Notes: generated by a model from the letters alone, not told the origin. A DNA stretch of 64,000 nucleotides from Jannaschia seohaensis (GCF_900116765.1 NZ_UETC01000002.1:434001-498000), one strand, 5' to 3'. Positions 9,241 through 18,159 are shown, counted from the first letter of the stretch. A program made the numbers and translations.

Positions 9241-10844
9241 CCGAGCCCTGGTGGCAGCGCGCGACCGGCTATCAGATCTGGCCGCGCAGCTTCCAGGATT
9301 CGAACGGCGACGGCATCGGGGACATCCCCGGCATCCTGTCGCGCCTCGACCACCTGGAGGCGCTGGGCGTCGATTTCGTCTGGCTCTCGCCGGTCTACGC
9401 CTCGCCCCAGGCCGATATGGGCTACGACATCGCCGATTACCGGGCCATCGCCCCGGAATACGGCACGATGGCGGATATGGACCGTCTGATCGCCGAGGCG
9501 GGCGCGCGCGGCATCCGCATCGTCATGGATCTGGTCGTCAACCATTCCTCCGACGAACACGCGTGGTTCCAGGCCGCCCGCGGCGACCGGAGCGCGCCGA
9601 CCCGCGACTTCTACATCTGGCGCGATCCGGCGCCGGATGGCGGCCCGCCCACGGACATGCAGTCGATCTTCGGCGGCCCGGCCTGGACGCTCGATGAGGG
9701 CAGCGGCCAGTATTATCTCCACCTGTTCGACCGCAAGCAGCCCGATCTGAACTGGACGAACCCCGCGCTGCGCGCCGAAATCTGGGACATGATGACCTGG
9801 TGGCTCGACCGGGGCATCGGCGGCTTCCGGATGGACGTGATAGAACTCATCGGCAAGGACCCGGATCGCGGCATCACCACCAACGGCCCCAAACTCCACG
9901 ACTACCTGAGCGAGATGCGCGCCAAGGTGCTGGACGGCCGCGACGCGATCGCCATCGCCGAGGCCTGGGCCGCCGGCACCGAGGACGCGAGGCGCTACTG
10001 CGAGACCCTCTCGATGGTCTTCCAATTCTCGCACATCCTCGCCGGCTGGCACCCGGAATTGGGCAAGTGGCACCCCCTGCCCCACGACCTCGCAGGTCTC
10101 AAGCGTGTGTTGTTCGACTGGCAGGAGGCGCTGGAGGGCGCGGGCTGGAACTCGCTCTTCTGGGGCAATCACGATCTGCCGCGCGCGGTGTCGCGCTATG
10201 GGTCCGAGACCCATCGCGGCGCCTCGGCCAAGGCGCTGGCGACGGTGTTGCACCTGCTCAAGGGCACGCCCTTCATCTACCAGGGAGAAGAGATCGGGAT
10301 GACGAATGCCGGTTTCACCCGCATCGATCAGTATCGCGATGTCGAGACGCTGAACTTCCACGCCCTGCGCGCGGCAGAGGGCGGCGACATGGCGGCTTTC
10401 CTGGCGGGCGCCGCTCAGACGGCGCGCGACAATTCCCGCACTCCGGTGCAATGGGAGGCGGGCCCCCAGGCGGGCTTCACCACCGGCGCGCCCTGGATCG
10501 GGCTGGCGCATAGCCACCCGGAGGTGCACGCCCAGGCCGACCGTGCCGACCCAGAGGGCGTCTTCGCCCGCTACCGCGCCCTTACCGACCTGCGCCGCAC
10601 CTCCCCAATCGTCCGCCACGGACGCACCGTCCCCCAGGACGCCGCGCACCCGCAGGTCTTCGCCTACACCCGAGAGCATCCCGAGGGCCGCATCGCCGTC
10701 GCCGCGAATCTCGGCGACGCTCCCCTCCGCTGGACGGTTCCCGAGCACATGCGCGGTACCGGCACCCCGCTCTTCGGCGGCCCCGCCCTCTTGGGAGAGA
10801 CGCTCGACTTCGCGCCGTGGGAGGTGGTCGCCCTTCGCGCCTGA
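9237..10844 (+). CDS. Second alpha-glucosidase, GH13 (oligo-1,6-glucosidase-like)
   Basis: A 535-aa GH13 enzyme starting with GTG inside the stop of the previous gene (GTGA overlap, translational coupling). It is related to its neighbour but not a copy: WWQRATGYQIWPRSF at the start, nucleophile in GFRMDVIELI, acid/base in AIAEAWA, stabiliser in WGNHDLPRA. Valine after the catalytic Asp is the marker I associate with alpha-1,6 specificity, so the pair may split alpha-1,4- and alpha-1,6-linked gluco-oligosaccharides or handle isomaltose, trehalulose or sucrose isomers. That division of labour is inference. Confidence 0.88.
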   Translation: MTEPWWQRATGYQIWPRSFQDSNGDGIGDIPGILSRLDHLEALGVDFVWLSPVYASPQADMGYDIADYRAIAPEYGTMADMDRLIAEAGARGIRIVMDLVVNHSSDEHAWFQAARGDRSAPTRDFYIWRDPAPDGGPPTDMQSIFGGPAWTLDEGSGQYYLHLFDRKQPDLNWTNPALRAEIWDMMTWWLDRGIGGFRMDVIELIGKDPDRGITTNGPKLHDYLSEMRAKVLDGRDAIAIAEAWAAGTEDARRYCETLSMVFQFSHILAGWHPELGKWHPLPHDLAGLKRVLFDWQEALEGAGWNSLFWGNHDLPRAVSRYGSETHRGASAKALATVLHLLKGTPFIYQGEEIGMTNAGFTRIDQYRDVETLNFHALRAAEGGDMAAFLAGAAQTARDNSRTPVQWEAGPQAGFTTGAPWIGLAHSHPEVHAQADRADPEGVFARYRALTDLRRTSPIVRHGRTVPQDAAHPQVFAYTREHPEGRIAVAANLGDAPLRWTVPEHMRGTGTPLFGGPALLGETLDFAPWEVVALRA

Positions 10845-10856
10845 GCTCCGACCCCA

Positions 10857-10917
10857 CCCTCTTCTTCTGGCCCAAAATACTCACGGCCGGACGGCGGCCG
10901 CCTGGACCGCCGCCGGG
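10857..10917 (-). repeat. Intergenic 'GTATTTT' repeat with GC hairpin
   Basis: Read on minus, the segment contains GAGTATTTTGGGCCAGAAGA followed by a pyrimidine-poor tail. Downstream on plus lies a CGGCGG/CCGCCG hairpin (about 10892-10917). Related units are at 14420-14482, 36222-36279 and 53640-53672. It sits between convergent genes (GH13 on plus, DUF1185 on minus), where it may end transcription. The copy relationship was judged by eye. Confidence 0.55.
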
Positions 10918-10933
10918 GGATCGCAGCCCCCGT

Positions 10934-11518
10934 CTACCGCAGCCCGTCCTCGCCCACGGCCGCCTCGGCGGTCAGCCCGCCTACCCGTGGCAACGGCCTT
11001 CCGCTATCGGTAACGGCGACCGCGACCATGATCTCGCGCGCCCGGGGCGCGTCGTTAATCGCCACCTCGATCCCGTCGAAATGAGAGCGGACATAGGCCG
11101 CGTCCTTGTGGCCCAGCGGCACGTCCAGCACCTGCCCTGGCCCGCCCATCTTCTTGGAGGACGGCACCAGCGCGGCGCCTTTCTCGACCGCCGCGCGCAG
11201 CGGCGCGCCGAGCTTCGGGTGCAGGATCGCGGCCGCGTGCTCCAACTCGCCGGCCTCGCCGACCATGGCGGACTTGCCGTAGCTCTCCGCCGCGCCGGGC
11301 GCGATGCCCAGCGCCTCGACGCAGCGACGGCCCAGCAGGCCCCCCAGCTCGGCGCCGATCTCCATCAGCGGGGTGAGGTCCTCGACATACTCCCCGGCGA
11401 AGGGGTTGACGATCACGGCTACCGCCACGGCCTTGCGAGTGGGCGGGTCGATCGGGCGGCCCATCTCGCGATGGGTCTCCTCGACGGTGACCACGATCTT
11501 GCGAATCTCGGCGCTCAT
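10934..11518 (-). CDS. DUF1185 / 'amino acid synthesis' family protein, copy 1
   Basis: A 194-aa soluble protein of Pfam PF06684 (DUF1185), a family with a chorismate-mutase-like fold in crystal structures and no proven reaction. Features seen: an N-terminal strand IRKIVVTVEETH, NPFAGEYVEDLTPLM, GKSAMVGEAGELEHAAA, a basic KKMGGPGQVLDVPLGHKDAAYVRSHFDGIEV block and PRAREIMVAVAVTD. It is a tandem paralogue of the gene before it, whose stop it overlaps by ATGA, and it is last in the operon with the 6-hydroxynicotinate-reductase homologue. A role in handling a ring-reduced or ring-opened intermediate is inference from context. Confidence 0.82.
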   Translation of the reverse strand: MSAEIRKIVVTVEETHREMGRPIDPPTRKAVAVAVIVNPFAGEYVEDLTPLMEIGAELGGLLGRRCVEALGIAPGAAESYGKSAMVGEAGELEHAAAILHPKLGAPLRAAVEKGAALVPSSKKMGGPGQVLDVPLGHKDAAYVRSHFDGIEVAINDAPRAREIMVAVAVTDSGRPLPRVGGLTAEAAVGEDGLR

Positions 11519-12096
11519 CTCAGCCCGTCCTTTCCCTCGATATCGGCGGCGGCCAGCCCGCCCGCCCTGTCATGGATGCGCGCGCCGGTGGTCATCACCA
11601 ACACGACCGCCATCTCGCCCGCGCGGGGCGCATCAGCGCAGCCCACCTCGATCGCGTCGAAATGCCCGCGCACATAGGAGGCGTCCTTGTGGGTCACCGG
11701 CACGTCCAGCCGCGCCCCCAGACCGCCGACCTTCTTGGTCGAGGGCACGATGGCCTTCGCGCCGCCCAGCACCTCGCGCATCGCGTAGCCGCCGGGCGCG
11801 TGCCAGAGCGCGCCATGCTCGATCTCTCCGGCCTCGCCGACGATGGCGCCTTTGCCATAGCCTTCGATGGCGCCGGGGCCGCCCAGCGCGGCGGCCAGCC
11901 GGTTCGCCATGTCGACGCCAAGGGGTTTCAGCTCCTCCATGAAGGGCTGGATGTCCTCGTGGTAAGTGCCGGCGAACGGGTTTTCGATCACCGCCATGAT
12001 CCAGCCGCGCAGCAGCGGGCGCTCGGGCGGCGGGCCGCCCTCGTGGAAGATGTCTTCGCGCGACAGGATCGTCTTGCGCAGGATCAGATCAGGCAT
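11515..12096 (-). CDS. DUF1185 / 'amino acid synthesis' family protein, copy 2
   Basis: A 193-aa paralogue of the following gene. It shares NPFAGTYHEDIQPFM, GKGAIVGEAGEIEHGA, TKKVGGLGARLDVPVTHKDASYVRGHFDAIEV and PRAGEMAVVLVMTT, but begins differently (MPDLILRKTILSREDIFHEGG). The two copies are diverged enough to have separate jobs, or to form a hetero-oligomer. The start overlaps the end of the UPF0280 gene by eight bases and its own stop overlaps the start of copy 1 (ATGA), so all three are translationally coupled. No catalytic residue can be named with confidence. Confidence 0.82.
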   Translation of the reverse strand: MPDLILRKTILSREDIFHEGGPPPERPLLRGWIMAVIENPFAGTYHEDIQPFMEELKPLGVDMANRLAAALGGPGAIEGYGKGAIVGEAGEIEHGALWHAPGGYAMREVLGGAKAIVPSTKKVGGLGARLDVPVTHKDASYVRGHFDAIEVGCADAPRAGEMAVVLVMTTGARIHDRAGGLAAADIEGKDGLR

Positions 12097-12931
12097 GGGC
12101 GGGTCTCCGCAGGAAAAGGGGGCCAGTGGTCACCGTGTCGGAACCCAGCGTCAGCGAGGCGGCGGTGATGCGCCCGGCCGCGCGCAGCGCCTCGGCGCGC
12201 GCCCGGCCCGCCGCGAGCGCGCGGGCCCGCGCGCCCCGGTCGAGCGGCGCAACGCCGGTGACGACCGGACGGGGGCCGAGGTCGCTATCGGGGTCGAGTT
12301 CAATCGCCGGGAGTCGGCGGATGGCCGGATGCCCGGGCAGGTCGACAGCATTGGCGATCAGCGTTGCGGCCACGTCGGCGGCGGCGGCGTCGTGGGCCAA
12401 CACCGTCACGCTGTCGGCGATGCCCAGCGACAGGCTCCGCCCGTGCCGCCCGGAGGTCGCGATGCCGCCCACCCCGTCATCGGCCCCGATGTCGATCCGC
12501 CCGGTCTCGGCGCCGTCCACGCGCATCATCGCGCTACAATAGCGGGCGCCGGGGGCGAGATGCAGGGCGATGTCCCCGCCATCGTTGACATAGGCGCGGG
12601 TCAGGTCGAACGCGATCATCTCGGCCAGCAGCGCATCGGCCACCGCGCCCGCGACCGCCGCCATCGGCGTGACGAAGACGTCCCCGTAGGGCGCGACCGC
12701 CCGCGCCATGCCCCGGGCGACGGGACCGGCGAAGGGGGCGCCGCCCACCAGCGGGCGGCGCAACGCGCCCAGCTCAGCCACCAGTTCCGGCAGGATCGTG
12801 GGGAAGCGGGCGCGCGCCGCCGCCAGCGCCGCCGCGCGCCCGGGCCCCTCGGCCGACAGCACCGCGTCGATCGGGCCGTGCTGCAAGTGCAGCCGCCCGC
12901 CGGAGAGCCAGGCCGCAGCCGCGCCGCTCAC
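12089..12931 (-). CDS. UPF0280 family protein
   Basis: A protein of about 280 aa matching UPF0280 (INAVDLPGHPAIRRLPA, YVNDGGDIALHL, AMVAVAGAVADALL-like blocks), a family I recall as structurally close to ApbE flavin-transferase-like proteins. The GTG at 12931 overlaps the TGA of the upstream reductase gene (GTGA) and was preferred to a GTG nine bases earlier. Its place next to a predicted iron-sulfur/flavin ring reductase fits a cofactor-attachment or redox-maturation role, but this is inference. Glycine- and alanine-rich composition; no signal peptide. Confidence 0.8.
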   Translation of the reverse strand: MSGAAAAWLSGGRLHLQHGPIDAVLSAEGPGRAAALAAARARFPTILPELVAELGALRRPLVGGAPFAGPVARGMARAVAPYGDVFVTPMAAVAGAVADALLAEMIAFDLTRAYVNDGGDIALHLAPGARYCSAMMRVDGAETGRIDIGADDGVGGIATSGRHGRSLSLGIADSVTVLAHDAAAADVAATLIANAVDLPGHPAIRRLPAIELDPDSDLGPRPVVTGVAPLDRGARARALAAGRARAEALRAAGRITAASLTLGSDTVTTGPLFLRRPAHA

Positions 12932-14370
12932 CCGCGCCACCGGTAATGGGTGGGGTCACGCGGATCGGCCCGGTCCTCCGCCCGCGCGACACGCCGGGCG
13001 CGGCCCATATCCACGTCCTCCAGTGCCACGACCGCATCCGTGTATCCCCCCAGCGCCGCGTAATCCTCGGCCCGGAGCGTGAACTCGATCGGCGCGACCA
13101 GGGCGGGCGTGGGGACGTAGCCGAAGCTCTGCTGCGGCATCTCGGCCACGTCGACCATCACGGTGATGCCGCCGCCGGGCCAGACATAGGCCTCCGCCCC
13201 GCCGCAGGTGACATGGGTCAGCGCCTCGCGCACGGAGCGGGTCAGCCGCACCGGGTTCTCGGTCACGCCCGCGCGCAGGCTGCCGCCCGCCCCGGCCATG
13301 AACAGCACCGAACAGACCGAGGGCTCGCAATTCTCGGCGATCAGGTCCGAGGCCGCGCGCAGCGCCTCGGGCATCTCCGCGGGGCGCGGCACGAGGTCGG
13401 CGTCCAGTTCGTAATAGGCCGATTGCTCGCCGGTGGTGGAGACCATCAACAGGCGCAGGCCCGGCCAGGCCACCTTCGGCTTCCAGTCCTTCAGGATCGT
13501 CAGCGGGTCGGAGATGTCCGTCCCGCCCCAGCCCGTGCCCGGCTGCGCGACCTGGAAATAGCGGCCCGGCGTCGACCGCCGGCCGTTGAGGCGGATGCCT
13601 GTCGGCGGCACGCCCAGCTGCTTGCCCGCCTCGTGTTCCGACAGCACCCCGGTGATATGGTCGTCGACGACCACCACCTCATCGGCATGGCCCAGCCACT
13701 GCTTGGCGAACATCCCGATCGTGGCGGAGCCGCAGCCCACCCGCATCAGCCGCTCCGCCTCGCCATCGATGATGGGCGGCTGGCCGGACTGGACGACGAG
13801 GCGGATCGCGGGCTCGCCGATCTCCAGCTCCACCGCCTCCCGATTGCAGAGCGCCATCAGCGCATCGCAGGTCGCGCGGCCCTCGGGCTTGGTGCCGCCG
13901 GTCAGGTGCTCGACTCCGCCGAGCGAGAGCATCTTGGAGCCGTATTCGGAGGTGGTCACATGCCCGACCGGCTCGCCACGGAATCGCACAACGTCGCATT
14001 CGTGGCCGATATGGCGGTCGGTGTCGATCTTCACCTTGACGCCGCAATAGCTGAAGATCCCTTCGGTCACGACGGTGACCATGTCGACGCCCTCGATCTC
14101 GGAGGAGACGATGAAGGGCGCGGGCTTGTAATCCGGGTAGGTCGTCCCGGCGCCGATGGCGGTGACGAAGGGCTTGGCGGCGACCGGGTCCCCGTCCCAG
14201 TCGGAGCCCAGGAACGGGACCGCCGCGCCCCCGGCCTCCAGGACGGTCAGCGGGTCGAGCCGGACGAGTTCGCCGCCATGGTTGGCGTATCGGTCGCAGG
14301 CACCGGAACGGCCCTCGGCGATGTAGCACATGACGGGACAGGCGTCGCAGCGGATCTTCTCGGCGGTCAT
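12928..14370 (-). CDS. 6-hydroxynicotinate reductase-like iron-sulfur protein
   Basis: Homologue of the Hnr-type enzyme that reduces 6-hydroxynicotinate to 1,4,5,6-tetrahydro-6-oxonicotinate in Eubacterium barkeri. About 480 aa. It starts MTAEKIRCDACPVMCYIAEG with a C-x2-C-x3-C-x8-C cluster for an Fe-S centre, followed by GACDRYANHGGELVR and a central GPVEL-like reductase body (EGIFSYCGVKVKIDTDRHIG, GYGSKMLSLGG-like segment, VGCGSATIGMFAKQWLGHADEVVVVDDHITG). In-frame ATGs also exist at 14379 and 14409. It lies downstream of an XDH-family hydroxylase, as in nicotinate catabolism. The ring substrate is not determined. Confidence 0.82.
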   Translation of the reverse strand: MTAEKIRCDACPVMCYIAEGRSGACDRYANHGGELVRLDPLTVLEAGGAAVPFLGSDWDGDPVAAKPFVTAIGAGTTYPDYKPAPFIVSSEIEGVDMVTVVTEGIFSYCGVKVKIDTDRHIGHECDVVRFRGEPVGHVTTSEYGSKMLSLGGVEHLTGGTKPEGRATCDALMALCNREAVELEIGEPAIRLVVQSGQPPIIDGEAERLMRVGCGSATIGMFAKQWLGHADEVVVVDDHITGVLSEHEAGKQLGVPPTGIRLNGRRSTPGRYFQVAQPGTGWGGTDISDPLTILKDWKPKVAWPGLRLLMVSTTGEQSAYYELDADLVPRPAEMPEALRAASDLIAENCEPSVCSVLFMAGAGGSLRAGVTENPVRLTRSVREALTHVTCGGAEAYVWPGGGITVMVDVAEMPQQSFGYVPTPALVAPIEFTLRAEDYAALGGYTDAVVALEDVDMGRARRVARAEDRADPRDPTHYRWRG

Positions 14371-14419
14371 TGGGGGCATCCCAATTGGATCGGGTTGCGC
14401 CTGCCGCATGGTTCGGAAC

Positions 14420-14482
14420 GGGGGCTCTGCCCCCGCTCGCTACACGAGCCCCCCCGAGGTATTTTCGGCAAGATGAGGACCG
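14420..14482 (+). repeat. Intergenic hairpin plus 'GTATTTT' repeat
   Basis: GGGGG-CTCTG-CCCCC forms a hairpin at 14420-14434, followed by a GGTATTTTCGGCAAGATGAG unit ending near 14478. It is the same repeat type as at 10857, 36222 and 53640. It fills the 118-base gap between the hydroxylase and reductase genes of one operon, so it could act as a processing or attenuation site rather than a full terminator. Confidence 0.6.
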
Positions 14483-14527
14483 GCGGGAGCGCGTTAACCT
14501 TGATGAAGCGTGAAGGGGCGCGGGCGG

Positions 14528-17269
14528 TCATGGCTTGGCCTCCAGCAGGGCGGCCCGCAGGCGGGCGGGCGTGACCGGCAGCCGGGTCATCCGCGCTCCC
14601 GTCGCGTCGGCGATGGCATTAAGCAGCGCGGGCGCGGTAGGGATCAGGACATGCTCTCCCAGGCCCTTGGCGCCGTAGGGGCCATGCGCGTCGGTGCATT
14701 CGACGATGATCGTCTCGACCGGGGGCATGTCGCCGATGGTCGGGATCAGGTAGTCGTGCAGGTTCTCGGTGCGGCCAGGCAGGTATTCCTCCATCAGGGC
14801 CATGCCGAGGCCCTGGGCGATCCCGCCCTCGACCTGGCCCTCGATCAGCAGCGGGTTGACGGCGCGGCCCACGTCATGGGCGGCGACGAAACGGAGGGGG
14901 TGCACGGTGCCCATGGCGGCGTCGATTTCGACCACGGCGAGATGGGCGGCATAGCCGAACTGAGCATAGGGCGCGCCCTGGCCGTTCGCGTCGAGCGGCT
15001 TGGTCGGCGGATCGTAGGTTTCTTCGGCGCGGAGAACGTAGCCCTCCGGATCGGCGGGCATCGCCGTGAGGTCCAGCCGGTGGGTCCGGGCGCCATCGGT
15101 GATGGCGAGCGCGCCTGCGTCGCGCCGGATCACCGCCCCCTCGCCCGCATTGGCCCGCGCCAGGATCGCCGCCCGCAGGGACTCCCCCGCGAGCCGCGCC
15201 GCATTTCCGGAGACGAACGTCTGGCGCGAGGCGGAGGTCTTGCCGCCATCGGGCGTCAGGTCGGTATCGGCGCCGATCAGCGTCACATCGGCCACCTCCA
15301 CCCCCAGCGCGGTGGCGAAGATCTGGGCCATCACGGTGCTCGCGCCCTGTCCGATATCCATCGCGCCTTGGTGCAGCACGATCCGTCCGTCAGGGGTCAG
15401 CCCGGCCTTGAAGGTCGAGGGGTTGGGCAGCGAGGTGTTGCCGCAGCCATACCAGCCCGCCGCGACGCCGACGCCGCGCAGGCGCGCGCCATGGGGGCGC
15501 TGGCGCGCGCGCTCCTCCGTCCAGGCGGGGCGCAGGGCCTCCAGGCAGGCGCGGATGCCGACGCCCTGGGCGAAGATCTGGCCGCAGACGGTGGGCTGGC
15601 CGTCGGTCAGGGCGTTCCGGATGCGGAACTCCAGCCGGTCGAGGCCCAGACGGTCCGCCAGCATGTCGAACAGGCTCTCCTGCGCGACGGCGGCCTGGGG
15701 CACGCCGAAGCCGCGGAACGCGCCTGCGGGCGGGTTGTGGGTGTGAATGCCGCGCGCCTCGGCCCGGTAGTCGGCGATCCGGTAGGGACCGGAGGCGTGG
15801 ACCGGCACGCGCGTGGCCACGGTCGGGCCCCAGGACGCATAGGCGCCGGTGTCGAAATCGCCGTCGAAGCGCATCCCCAGGAGGCGTCCATCGGACGTCG
15901 CACCGATGCGGACTCGCATATCGGCGGGGTGGCGCTTGGTGGTCGACTGCATCGACTCTGCGCGGCTGTAGGCGAGACGCACGGGCCGGCCCGTCTTGAG
16001 CGCGGCCAACGCGAGATATGGCTGCACCGACAGATCCAGCTTGGAGCCGAAGCCGCCGCCGACGCCGGTCGGGACGATGCGGATATCGGTCTCGGGCCGA
16101 CCCAGGATCGCAGCCAGTGCCTCCCGATCCATCATCGGGGCCTGGGTGCAGGCATGGACGGCGATCCGCTCGCCCTGCATCTCGGCATAGCCGGCTTCGG
16201 GCTCGATATAGGCGTGCTCGACGAAGCTGGTGGTGAAGCGGCCCTCGACGACCGCGTCAGCGCGGGCGAGCGCGGCCTCGGCGTCGCCGCAGGCGACGAA
16301 GCCCGTGCACATGAGGTTGTCGGCCCGGTCCGCATGGAGTTGCGGCGCGCCAGGCGCGCGGGCCAGGTCCGGCGTCTCGGCGGCCGGACGCGGCGACCAG
16401 TCGATGGGGATCGTGGCTTCGTCCAGGGCCGCCACCGCTTCGGGTTCGCCCACGATGCAGGCGACGGCTTCGCCGCGGAAACGGGCCTCGCCCTCCGCGA
16501 AGACGGGCTGGTCGGCGAAGGCCGGAATGACGCCGAAACGGTTTTCGCCGGGGATGTCCGCAGCGGTCAGGACGCAGACGATGCCGGGCGTGCTCCGGGT
16601 CCACGCGTCGAGGTCGCCGAAGGCGAAGGCGGCGCGGGCATGGGGGCTTCGCAGGACGCGGAGCACGAGCGCGTCGGGCGGCGCGACATCGTCGCCGAAT
16701 CGCTCGGTCCCGGCCGTCTTGCCCGCGCCGTCGACCCGGCGCATCGCCGTGCCGACATGGCCCGGCCCGGCGGGCTCATCCGCCCTGGCGGCCGTCTTCG
16801 CCCCGGTGGCGACCACGGCGGCCACGATCTTGCGATAGCCGGTGCAGCGGCAGAGCACCCCGCCCAGCGCGTCCATGACCTCTGGCTCCGACGGCGCGGG
16901 CGTCTCGCTGAGCAGCGCCAGGGCCGAGACCATCATGCCCGGCGTGCAGATGCCGCATTGCGCGGCGCCATGAGCCTCGAACGCCTCGGCCAGTCGCGCA
17001 TGCAGCGGGTCGACCGCGAGGCCGCGCAGCGTCTTGACCTCCCGCCCTTCCGCCGCGTGGGTGGGCATGAGGCAGGCGCAGACCGGCGCGCCGTCCACCA
17101 GAACGGTGCAGGCCCCGCAATCGCCCGCGTCGCAACCGACCTTGACGTCGCGCGCGTCCAGACGCTCCCGCAGGGTGTGGGACAGACGCTCTCCGAGGCG
17201 GGGTCGGGCCGTGACCGGCATGCCGTTGAGGTCGAAGGCGACCGCTCCGATGGCGAGCGGCTTATCCAT
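14528..17269 (-). CDS. Xanthine dehydrogenase-family hydroxylase, fused 2Fe-2S and molybdopterin subunits
   Basis: A 913-aa molybdenum hydroxylase that adds oxygen from water to a carbon, usually next to a ring nitrogen. Residues 1-150 form the 2Fe-2S domain (C46, C51, C54, C64-66; second cluster QCGICTPGMM at 105-108 and CRCTGYRKI at 140-142). From about 165 follows the molybdopterin domain, with GVGGGFGSK near the cofactor, GAFRGFG, and the active-site Glu in GAKGLGEHVLIPTAPA. Small and large subunits are usually separate genes, so the fusion is notable. Eight bases overlap the FAD-subunit gene. Substrate unknown; context suggests a nicotinate-like heterocycle. Confidence 0.88.
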   Translation of the reverse strand: MDKPLAIGAVAFDLNGMPVTARPRLGERLSHTLRERLDARDVKVGCDAGDCGACTVLVDGAPVCACLMPTHAAEGREVKTLRGLAVDPLHARLAEAFEAHGAAQCGICTPGMMVSALALLSETPAPSEPEVMDALGGVLCRCTGYRKIVAAVVATGAKTAARADEPAGPGHVGTAMRRVDGAGKTAGTERFGDDVAPPDALVLRVLRSPHARAAFAFGDLDAWTRSTPGIVCVLTAADIPGENRFGVIPAFADQPVFAEGEARFRGEAVACIVGEPEAVAALDEATIPIDWSPRPAAETPDLARAPGAPQLHADRADNLMCTGFVACGDAEAALARADAVVEGRFTTSFVEHAYIEPEAGYAEMQGERIAVHACTQAPMMDREALAAILGRPETDIRIVPTGVGGGFGSKLDLSVQPYLALAALKTGRPVRLAYSRAESMQSTTKRHPADMRVRIGATSDGRLLGMRFDGDFDTGAYASWGPTVATRVPVHASGPYRIADYRAEARGIHTHNPPAGAFRGFGVPQAAVAQESLFDMLADRLGLDRLEFRIRNALTDGQPTVCGQIFAQGVGIRACLEALRPAWTEERARQRPHGARLRGVGVAAGWYGCGNTSLPNPSTFKAGLTPDGRIVLHQGAMDIGQGASTVMAQIFATALGVEVADVTLIGADTDLTPDGGKTSASRQTFVSGNAARLAGESLRAAILARANAGEGAVIRRDAGALAITDGARTHRLDLTAMPADPEGYVLRAEETYDPPTKPLDANGQGAPYAQFGYAAHLAVVEIDAAMGTVHPLRFVAAHDVGRAVNPLLIEGQVEGGIAQGLGMALMEEYLPGRTENLHDYLIPTIGDMPPVETIIVECTDAHGPYGAKGLGEHVLIPTAPALLNAIADATGARMTRLPVTPARLRAALLEAKP

Positions 17270-18095
17270 CGCAAGCGACCGTCAGAGCGCGGGAAATCTG
17301 ATGCGGGACGATCTCCGCCCGGTAGGCCGCATCGGCGCGGACATCGTCGATCGGGGCCAGCGGGGCGAGATGGGCTTGCGTTACGGTGACATCCGCGGGG
17401 CGGCGGCCCAGCATCTCGGCCTCCAGCGCCGGGAGGCGCCTGGCGACCGGCGCGCAGGCCCCGACGGCCACGCGGGCATGGTCGATCCGGCCCTCGGCGT
17501 CCAGGCCCACCGTCACCGCGGTCATCGCGATGGAAATCACGAGGTAGCGCCGCGCCCCCGTCTTGACGAAGGCGCCCCGCGCATGGGCGGGCTGCGCCGG
17601 GATGTGCAGCGCGACGACCAGTTCCTGCGTCCCGCGCGCCGTCTGGCGCGGCCCTGTCACGAAGTCGGCGAGCGGCAGGCGGCGCCGTCCCGCGGGGCCG
17701 GCCAGCTCCACCTCCGCGTCCAGCGTCAGAAACGGCGGCATACCATCGGCGGCAGGCGAGGCGTTGCAGAGATTGCCCGCGACCGTCCCCGCGTTCTGGA
17801 TCTGCACGCCACCCACCTCGCGCGCCGCCGCGCGCAGCCCGCCGAAGACCGGCGGCAGGTCGGCCCGGGCGATCTGCGTCCAGGTCGTGGCGGCTCCGAT
17901 GCGCCAGCCCGCGCCGTCGCGGTCGATGCCGCGCAGCTCGGCCAGGCGGGTCACGTCCAGCACATCGCCAGAGACAGGCGTGCGGCCGCGCGCGGGGAAC
18001 CAGTCGGTCCCGCCCGCCACGACGGAGATCTCCCGCGTGCCGAGCAGGCCCAGCGCCTCCTCCAGATCCGTCGGTGCGTAATACGCGGCGTCCAT
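17262..18095 (-). CDS. FAD-binding (medium) subunit of the molybdenum hydroxylase
   Basis: Electron-accepting FAD subunit (CoxM/XdhB-like) that pairs with the following fused 2Fe-2S/Mo subunit. The start at 18095 (MDAAYYAPTDLEEALGLL) has a GAGGGGG ribosome site; upstream ATGs at 18116 and 18152 lack one. FAD motifs seen: VVAGGTDWFP and AGTVAGNLCNASPAADGMPP, the latter being the GGN/ASPAAD FAD loop. The C-terminal domain (GACAPVARRLPALEAEMLG) matches CO_deh_flav_C. Eight-base overlap with the next gene and 64 bases behind the Crp/Fnr-type regulator. Confidence 0.9.
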   Translation of the reverse strand: MDAAYYAPTDLEEALGLLGTREISVVAGGTDWFPARGRTPVSGDVLDVTRLAELRGIDRDGAGWRIGAATTWTQIARADLPPVFGGLRAAAREVGGVQIQNAGTVAGNLCNASPAADGMPPFLTLDAEVELAGPAGRRRLPLADFVTGPRQTARGTQELVVALHIPAQPAHARGAFVKTGARRYLVISIAMTAVTVGLDAEGRIDHARVAVGACAPVARRLPALEAEMLGRRPADVTVTQAHLAPLAPIDDVRADAAYRAEIVPHQISRALTVACDG

Positions 18096-18159
18096 GGCCC
18101 CCTCGGCATGCCCCATGAAGAGACGGTAGGAGGGGGCCCCACGCGCTGTCAACGCAGGC

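Noticed and set aside
14510-17389. 959-codon open frame on plus opposite the molybdenum hydroxylase
   Set aside because: The minus frame shows all Fe-S and molybdopterin motifs; the plus frame is low-complexity Arg/Gly/Asp and has no ribosome site.
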